Shown: positions 55,613 to 64,000 of the stretch, piece by piece
Numbering within the stretch: position 1 is the first letter of the stretch
Layout: every line of letters starts with the position of its first letter
From: Todiramphus chloris collaris
Taxonomy: Eukaryota; Chordata; Aves; Coraciiformes; Alcedinidae
Length of the DNA: 64,000 nucleotides
Reading direction: 5' to 3'
NCBI GenBank assembly: GCA_025345505.1
Contig: JANVCC010000026.1
Coordinates: 1,303,069 to 1,367,068, forward strand
Notes under the pieces: generated by a model
Seen by the model: the letters and a program-made list of their open reading frames with translations, nothing else
Database searches by the model: none
Told to the model about the DNA's origin: nothing
Translations under genes and position numbers: made by a program

Positions 55613-58600
55613 TTTTATTTGCTAAGTGTTAGTTCCTGATGTGTGTCCCTTCGTGTTCCACTCAAAGAAATTAACCCTTCACTCCTCTGTGGTTAATTTT
55701 AGGATCCCTTCCTCTGTCTGGTTGCTGTGCTGGGAAGCAGGGACTAGGATGATGTGATGATGTCAGTCTTGTCAGATCTGGGTCATGCGGAGCAGGATTT
55801 GTGCGCCTGATTTGATGTGGTAGTGGTGTTGGTGCCCAGAATCACAGCTGGCTTTGCTCCTGTGAACCTTGCTGTGTGTTCTTGGTTAGCTTACAGTCTG
55901 GGTTTGCCCTCAGCTTGTGTTCAGTTTTGTTACCACTAAATGCCATAAATCCTTGTCCCACTTAAATACTGACAGGCAGCTTTTCAAGAGGAATAGTAAG
56001 GTTTATTTACCTCAGTCCAAATGTAGTATTTTTCTGCCTCCTTGATGTTTACTTCTGCATCCCATGTAAACTCCCTTTACTCCACAGAGGAATGATTTTT
56101 CAGCTCTTCTCTCTTCCAGGTAATTTTTTTCAGTGTCTCAGTGGCTGAAGAAAGAACCATGAGTTATTTACAGATCTGTATTATTCCAGACAGATGCTCT
56201 CTAAGCAATGACTCAGGATAAAGCAGTTAACTGAAACATGTAGACCAGACTGGGGAATTTTGATGGGCATTTTCATGTAGGACAGAAATAATGGGGGAGA
56301 AGCAAGTGCCCCATAGCTGCTTTCTGCTGTAACATGGCTGTTGGTGTGCCCAGTGTTCAGCAAGGGTTGCATCTCTTGCACCAACTATTTAAAAAGAAAA
56401 ATCTTCTCTGCAATTTACTGGGGCTTTTGGGTTCAGTGTCTATTTGCTTTCTGTGCAATAAGCTCTTTTCTTGAGGTAGGCGGTAAGAATTTGCCTGTCA
56501 AACAAAGAATTAAGCTTGCAAAAAGACTTGGGGGAAATAGCTCCAAATCTTATCAAAACACAGTCCTCTCTGAGCATCATCTGCTATTCTTCTTCAGATT
56601 TTAGAAGCTTTGGAAGCTAGAGATTTGGGAAAAGCTGCCCAGGTTATGGAGCTAAAGGAACTCTATATTTCATAGACTTTTTAAATTCAGTTATTTCCAC
56701 TGCTCTGGTCTTTCCAGTAACTGGAGCATAAAGGATCGCGTTCTACCTTAATGCATCTGAGGAAATACTTTAATTTACCTTTAGTTTGTCAAAAGGCAGC
56801 AATGAAAAATTGAAAGCCGTGAGTTTTGCTGGGAAATAAATTCTCAAAAACTATTGTGAACAATTCATATGGGTTTTAGCTAGTCAGAATATTCTTGCAT
56901 GCAAACAGAAGCCTTCATCCAGATACTTATTTCTGGCTAAGAAATGTGTACGCCCTTTTCTTCATCTGTTTTGTAAGATCCTTAACCAGCTTGTACTCAG
57001 AAGTCCTTGTGATCACAAAGTCTGTTTCCATACAACTGTGAATGAAATGTCACAGCTATGCATGTTGTAGTAACACCAAAGTGTGATCAATAGAGGTTTT
57101 TTTTTCCTCCAGCTAGCGATGAGTAACAAGTGAGTAATTGTTGTAAGCTGCACTTTCTTCAGACAGCAAAAACCAAAACAGCAACGATCATTGAATTGTT
57201 AAGTGACTTTTAGAGAAATTTGAATTTCAGGACAGAGATGTATTGAGATTAAAAGATCTTGGGACTCTCAAGGTGATTTGATCTTCATCCTGTGGTTATA
57301 GAGTAGGCTCATGAGTCATAGTTACTGCTGTCGGAGGCAGTTGTTTCCTAGAAGCCTTGGCAAAAAGAGACAAGAAATCCTTCCCCAGTTTGAGTATCAC
57401 CACAGCAATCCCTGGCATGGCAACTGCTCACGTTGTGAGGATTTGGGATGTGCTTTTCCTTGGATTTCTCTGTACCCTGCTGAATTAAGGCTTTAGAGCA
57501 TGTTTCAGGTAATATGTTCCTGGTGAGTGGAGGCTCCTGTCCAGGTGAAATTAGTCTGCTGGAAGGCTTCACACTTTGCAGAACCATCTAGAATTCAAAG
57601 CTGCTGTTGGAACTCAGTTTTGCATGGTTTTGTCTATGCAAACATCCCTGGAATTCCAGAATTCACCACCAAAGCTACGGGTTGGGAAGTTGATGTCGTG
57701 CTGCTCTCCAGGAAGCAGGAGTTACTTGTTTATAACCCTTTGCAGACTGTTTGGGCAGCAGCAAACTGCCTGTATCCCAAACAATTCTCTACCTGGGGCA
57801 TTGAGTTAAATATTTCCAAGGTTTGCTGTTGAAATCCCATTCTGACCATGAAGAAGGTTAGGGTTTAGCTGGGATCAGACTGTTCCTGTTGCAGTGCTTT
57901 TCAAGCACAGCCCCGTGTGCTTGTCCAGCATCCCTATCCATCCTGCTGGGGAGACAGTCTGGGGATGGTGGTGAATGGTCTGCTGGGATGAAATGGGAAG
58001 GAAAGAATACATGTTTATAAAACAACTAATGAGTGACAAAGGGTATTTGTAAGTTGTGTAAGGCGTGAAGAGAAATTGTTTCAAATACGAAGGCTCTTTG
58101 CTGTGTGCTGGGAAGAGGACTGTGGAAAGGGGATCGGACTTACGTGAACCCTTACACAGAAACAAACAATATTTTCCTCTTGGTGTGATTATGGTTGGCA
58201 GAAATGGACTAGTCCTTTAGGCAAACTCTTTTCCTTTCCTGATTTTTTTTCATCTAAACTGAGGCATTTTGCAATCTGATCCTTGTGCTTGTGGAATGAA
58301 ACAATTCTACCTGGGAATTTCTGCCTCCTGAGCCTGAAATGGAGACAGACTGGAATTAGCAGTGATGTTATGATGATAATCTTGATCACACTGCCCTTTT
58401 TTTTATCCTTCCGTAGGTGAGAGGGAGGGTGTTGATATATTCTAAAACCCACAATAGGTCCAGAGAAACAAATGCCCAGAGAAAGGGGAGCTGTGCTGAT
58501 GCAATTTCCGTATTGTGTTTTTGAATTGCAGTCGTGCAGTGATGGGGCGACTGGTATTTCAACAAAATGCTGACATTCTCAGAGAGCAAGCAGGCTAAAA

Positions 58601-61600
58601 TTGAGCAGTCAAGAAGAATAATTCTGAATTTCAGGACATCTTTGGTGAAATTTTTTCATCTCGTTCAGGGTAAAATGTTTATGACTGACAAAAATGGAAG
58701 CCTCCCCTCCTTATCTGCATTGTTGCTGTCCCAGTTTCTACTGGGCCTCTCCGTAAATGGGTGTTTGAGCAGTTTGGACTCATAAAGCAGTAACAGGTAA
58801 GATCTGATTTGTCTGCTCCTCTGTTTAGCCGTTTGCAGTTGTATAAAGCAGCTGGAGCGCTTGATGCAGCTCTGCATATAACTGTGGAGCTCCTGCCTGG
58901 TTGCTTCCGCCATCCTCCCACAGATGATGGAAAAGCAGTGAAGGGACAGGGCTCACTCTGCTTGTCCCATGAAGTGGAACCTGTTCATTTGGTGAAGAAC
59001 AGGGAAGTGAAGCGAATGAAATCTCTCCTCTGCCAAACTTGAAACCATATGAAATGAGTGGTATCAAGGGATAGAGGAAAGGTTGTGTCTTTCATTTCTT
59101 AGTGTGAAGGTGTCCAGATAAAACCATACGGTTCCTGACTTCCCCGCCATCTGTTGTAACCTTTGTGTGTATTTCTTGTGCCTGTGGGGAATAGAAGTGC
59201 TAACTTCCAATCTAGGTCCCTAGCAGCTTTGCATATGGTGTCAAACTGACACCTTTTAACTTGAAACCTGGCTAGAGGAAATGAGGAACCTGGGTGTCAA
59301 ATGTTCCACTCTATTAAAAGGGAAATGCTTTTGTTTTCACGGCTGGGAATTTTTCCAGGCCTTCACCATGAGCTTTTGGCAGAGTAGACAATGAATAATT
59401 ACATACTGATTTCCTCCCGTAAACTGCTGAGCTCCTAAGAAAAATGATGCTGTGTTGAGGGTTTGAACAAGGTGCAGTGCACTGCAGCGTAACACTTGGG
59501 ACATTGGGTTGGCTTGTGGAACAGTCATCCTCCAAGAGCCAAAACCAGGGGCTTAATTTCCTGGCTGAGTAAAATGGGCACAAATGTGAAAGTTCTTTCA
59601 GGCCAGGAAGAGCATTTTGCATTGTCTTCAAGCCATGTTTAGATTCAGCGGCTGAGGATAAGCTCCTCTGAAACTGAAGGACAGGAGGGAAAAATGGGTG
59701 ACTACTAAGCTGATAGAACTAACTCAGTGAATCAATGTGATTAGATAATTTATATGGTCCAAAGTCTAATGCAGTCCTGCTGTCTCCAAGATAGGATGCA
59801 ACACTTTTCTGTCTGGTTTGGTGCTTTGAGACCTACATGGGGACTTCAAGGTGTGTTTAATTTTTGGTAGAAGATAGGAAATTCCACTTTTATTCCTGAA
59901 GGATTGAATGCTTTGTGCGGGGCATCAGAGATGATGGATGGCAAGTCCAGCCTGACAGAGTGGTCTCCGCCTTCTGCTTCGATGGTCTGATTATTTGAAC
60001 CTTTTAAAAATGTGAGAAAGTTGAGACACAGTTTATCAATGGTTCTTACAAAAGGAGATTCTCTTCTTTGTTACTCAGAGGACTTGGGATCATTTCCTTG
60101 ATTTCCATTAGCTGCAGCACTGGAATATGAAACCCATATGGCTAAAATCGCTTCTATGTACTTGATAGAAATAAATCCTTTGTAAGTGAAATCACCACTA
60201 TACCTGGCTCCTGTCAGCTGAGCCATTTGTGGCTGTGTGAAATGAGCATCGACGCTAAAAGCTGGGCGTGCTGTATGGGGAATGACAAAGTCACTTGTGC
60301 ACTGGTCGAGTAGCAAGTGTTTTAAGAAGGAGGGGAGCCTAGGCAAACGCGTAGCTCCACATTGCTGATTCATCATGAGGAATTTGAAAGCATCTGTAGG
60401 AAGTCATACGTACCTTTTGTACTTTGAATGTGAGCAACACTCATGTTTTGAATGAATATGAACTGTCCCTAATCCATGTAGAAATTTCTGAACGCATAAG
60501 AGCAATGCACACGTCTCTGAGAACGGAGCTCGAGCCCGGGAGAGCTGGTCCTGTGCCTGTTGCCATGGCCCGCAATGGTGGAAAGGAGGGAGTCAGCCTC
60601 TGAGGATTCAGGCTGGTTGTTGTCCAGGTTGAGTTGGTGCATTCTTCTCAAATGTCTTTGGCTTCCAGAGAACACCACCTTGGCAATGCTGGCACACAGG
60701 GAATAGAACATGGAACTTTTTTCTGTAAAGAAGCAATGAGCTGGGAGTGCTTACCTCTATTTTTGTGGGTGTTTACTTTTTGGAGCTTGTCACCCATTTA
60801 ACTGGTGAATTTAGGTATTCCTTGGGGTTCCTCACACTTTCACCCTGTGTCATCAGATCGTCTACGTGATTTCCTCTGAAGTAGGCTCAAGTGGGAGTCA
60901 AGCCTCTCTGCTAGTTTTTCTTCCCTGCCTTTGAAATCTTTGTTTATTAAAAGCAGCACAGCCTGTGTTCCTCATCAGGTTGCTTGGATACTGTACATAG
61001 AAAATGCTGGTGCTTCTGAGCACCTCAGCTATCTTTGATCGTTGGAACTTGTCAGCTTTGAAGGATCCAATTCGTTTTTGCACAAGTGTAAGTTGAGGGT
61101 AACTCTTCTGAGGGCAGGGGTGTACCCTCCTAAAGGGAATCAAGACTAAGGTGCCCTGCTTCATTTGTAGCTCCTCCATCCAGTGTCCAGCCAGCTTCTC
61201 TGTTACTTATTACTGTTTGTAATCTCAGGGCTTGGCTCTTTCTCAGAGCAAGGTATTTTGTTGGGAACTCAATCTACTTTTTTCGGTGTGTTTCCAAGTT
61301 GTCCCTGATTTGTGCACTGCTATCAGAGTAAGATCTGACCTTGAGAAATGAGAGAGCAATAGGGAAACAAAGAGCCTTGGAAGATGGAGACCAGAGGAAA
61401 CTCTTCAGCCTAACCACAACAGGAAGAGATGTGGGGATGGGGGTACCAAGGAATGCTGAGGAAAGGTCTGGTTTCTCAGGAGGCAGCTCTGGAGGTCACA
61501 GAGAGTGAAGTTATGGGTAAAATCTGGTGTTTGAGGCTGAAAATGAGGAAGCCAAGGATATGTTCACCGTGTAGTTCCCTGCAGTTTAGAGGGAGAATGC

Positions 61601-62139
61601 CTTCCCTACAGACCATGGGGCAAAGTTGGCCACCAGCCTGATGAATGTGGTTGGATTTTTGCCACCTTCTTTCCCATTGGTCTTTTTTTTTTCAGATGTG
61701 GATATGACATGAATCAGATGAACTGTTTCAGAAGCTCAATTCCTGCTGCCTTCATTCTTGAGCCTCTCTGGCCCCTTTCTTGTTTCTTGCCTCCAAGAGC
61801 TCTTGGGATGACCTGAGCACTAATCCTCAGTCCTTGACGGTTTTTCCAGGCTTAGGCCCTGGAAAAAGTGCATTCCTGGAGTACAGCTTTACTTTTTCTT
61901 CCTTTATTTTTTGACGTAGGTGATAGGATTTTGATAAATTACCTTGCAATTGCTATTTGTTACGTAAAAATGATACCCATATATGGCATTTGTTTGAATT
62001 CTCGTTTATTTCTGCTTCCAGTGCTCATGCTGGCCTAATTAAATGTTGTTTTCCTGATGGATTGTTAGATCATCTCAGCCAAATAATTAGATTGGCTGAT
62101 GATCTGTGACATACAATTTCTTTGTCTTTGCATTTGCAG

Positions 62140-62415
62140 CTGGCTTTTGGGGAGCGCAGCTTTGCCGCGGGCCTGTCGGCAGCGGGACCCGCCAGTGCCC
62201 TCGGTGCCAGCCCCTGCGCCTCGGTGGCAGAGGGTGCCTGGGAGCTGGGGGGCCTGGAGCTCCTGCTGACCTGGGGCTGACAGAAACCTCTGCTGCCATT
62301 GTGTGGCCTTACCTTGGTGAAATCAGCTGGTGTTTCTTCCCATGGTTTTGTTTTAATTTTGCCATCAAAATGAAGCTCTGGATGTTTTATTAAATGAAAT
62401 CTAATTACTCTGGTT
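62140..62415 (+). other. Candidate GC-rich terminal exon of the plus-strand unit
   Basis: An acceptor (tttgtctttgcatttgcag) ends at 62139. It is followed by a sharply GC-rich 140-bp block in AT-rich surroundings. From the acceptor, one frame is open for 46 codons (LAFGERSFAAGLSAAG..., Ala/Gly/Leu-rich) to TGA at 62278-62280. An ATTAAA poly(A)-signal variant lies at 62389-62394. Acceptor, stop and poly(A) signal in order would suit a last exon. The peptide is low-complexity and unrecognised, so coding status is doubtful. Confidence 0.3.
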
Positions 62416-64000
62416 GAAGGCATATCCTTTATATTATTGAAAAGAAGAAAAAATAAGAAAGAGAAGTAATTATGTGAGGAAAATACACTGTGCCTCACGA
62501 GTGCTGCTTCTTTCAAAGCCTGGGTGCTCTTTCTATTGTATTTCTTCACCCTAATTCTTCTTCCTGTCCAAGGTGGGCTTGAGACAGGGCTGAAGGTAAA
62601 AGGAAAAGTTCGTGCAGGTTCTGGGGCTCGGCTCTCAAGGTCCCTAAGAACCAGCACAGCTCAAAGCTGCCTGGAAACCAGGAAGGTTGAAGAGCACTGA
62701 GCTTAAGCTGTGCTGTGCGTGATGCAAAGCAGCTGCCCTGGCCCATCTGCTCTGGTTTGCTAGCGGCACAAGCCATCGGACAGAGGCTGCCTGGCACCAT
62801 GTGAAGCGTTCTCTCCTGTCCAGCCCGGGAGCAGCCCAGCTGCAGCAGCGGCACAGGACCATCGATCACGCTGCTGCCGAGGGGGAGCACGAGAGCCCTG
62901 CCCTCCCAGGGCATCCGCCCTGGGCCAGATGTCCTATTCCTGTCCACCTTCCTCTTTCTACATTAGCTGGGGCTGGGGTCTTGCTGCCCTGGGGCCAAGG
63001 TCTGGTGTTTCCACAGCAGATGTGTCTCCAGAGGTGTGTGGTGGAATTGTGCGTTGTCCTTCCTTCTTGGGTTTGTGTAAGGCTGGACAGAAGGGAAGCA
63101 CCTTCTCCGAACTAAGCGTGTGTGTGTTCTGAGGAGTGCTCATTTGCAAACAGTTTTGCAAACGCATTTTACTCTTTATTCCATCTTAATATACAATATT
63201 ATTAAGTCATACTTTTTTTACTTTTTTACTGCTCCCATTCCTTTTCAAACGGAGGGAAAGACTGTACTGTTGGCTTCTGGGACGCATTTTGCACCTGAAA
63301 GACCTGGCGTTAGTGGGGTATCTTGTTTGGCAGGAGCTTCAGCCCAAGAGCGGGTCCTGGATACAAGTTTATTTTATGATATACTTTTCTTTTTAAATGA
63401 GTCTGTCTTGCATAAAAATGAATGTGTCTCATATGCAGGCTTCCCCCTTGTCATTTCCAGTAGCATTTAAAATGATGCACACTGGTGACTTAGCTTGTGG
63501 AGAAATACTGCACAGCGAGGGAATTCCTGTAGGTGTTTGGTGCTGGCACCAGCATCTCGTTACATGTACCAGTGTCAGGATTTTCACCTGTCTTACAAAG
63601 TGCTCTCCCCCTAACAGAGACACCTGATAGTGCTCCAGTCTTAAAACCATTAGGAGAGATGGATCTTCTGAGGATTCAGATGAGATCCTAACTTCCCTGG
63701 CTGCAGGTGCAATAATGCCTTAATGCAGGGAAGGAGAAATCACCTCCCAGTCCATCAGGTCATGCCTTAGCGTTGAGAATGGATCAGAGGATGTGGCTGG
63801 CCTTAGTGTGTGACAAATAGTCCTAAACAGGTATGTTGAGTCTTTTATATCACGTGATGTAACCAGAGAAATCAAGAGTATGCAAGAGAAAAAAACAGAG
63901 TCCTAGATTCTATGAAATAGCTTCACTTGTTTTTTTCCTGTTTCATCACTGCCAATAAACAATATGCAGCTACATTGTTTTCATTATTCCTTTTAGAAAA

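Larger units (their letters stand above)
52363..64000 (+). other. Presumed intron(s) of an unidentified plus-strand unit
   Basis: This region is T/G-rich on the plus strand, unlike everything to its left; 53461-53520 has 31 T and 9 A. This fits plus-strand transcription from the 52-kb island. I find no coding exon I can name. The open frames at 53677-54039 and 57527-57832 have no recognisable domain and no splice support. Other content: a CR1 scrap at 52685, a diverged repeat cluster at 55521-55612, and a GC-rich possible terminal exon at 62140. The unit could be a lncRNA or the 5' part of a gene whose coding exons lie beyond 64000. Confidence 0.5.

Noticed and set aside
52363-64000. 5' exons of DOCK10, expected somewhere upstream of NYAP2 from human gene order
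   Set aside because: No exon resembling the DOCK10 N-terminus is recognisable; synteny alone does not justify naming the plus-strand unit.

Overview
This window is vertebrate nuclear DNA, almost certainly from a bird. Truncated CR1 LINE 3' ends typical of avian genomes occur seven times. The one confidently recognised coding exon matches the N-terminus of vertebrate NYAP2. The rest has the texture of introns and intergenic DNA: short chance ORFs, stops in every frame, microsatellites and homopolymer runs, two clear CpG islands and one 10-N assembly gap. Nothing indicates a prokaryotic, plasmid or viral sequence, and no operon-type features apply. The species cannot be fixed from this window.

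Layout. Positions 1-20081 look like intron of NYAP2 (minus strand). They hold three CR1 copies, a 23-bp palindromic tandem repeat broken by the gap, and a pair of ~240-bp inverted repeats. NYAP2 coding exon 2 lies at 20082-20324 on the minus strand, with good splice sites at both ends. Its upstream intron carries a 36-bp minisatellite close to the exon. A first CpG island at ~26950-27650 contains a minus-strand splice donor at 27156. Positions ~27650-51630 are further non-coding DNA with the same strand bias, with two CR1 copies, a possible ancient repeat, and a small CpG-rich putative exon at ~40.4 kb. A second CpG island at ~51900-52360 has a minus-strand donor at 52093 and a plus-strand donor after 52362. 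From 52363 to the end the strand bias reverses.

How it may work together. The plus strand is A/C-rich through positions 1-52 kb and T/G-rich after 52.3 kb, judged by eye. This is the pattern expected if the 52-kb island is a bidirectional promoter: a long minus-strand unit (NYAP2, possibly with alternative first exons at 52.1 kb and 27.2 kb) and an unidentified divergent plus-strand unit, perhaps a lncRNA. Both candidate first exons end in the splice phase needed by exon 2. The large downstream NYAP2 exons that hold the PI3K- and WAVE1-interaction regions are not here and should lie beyond position 1.
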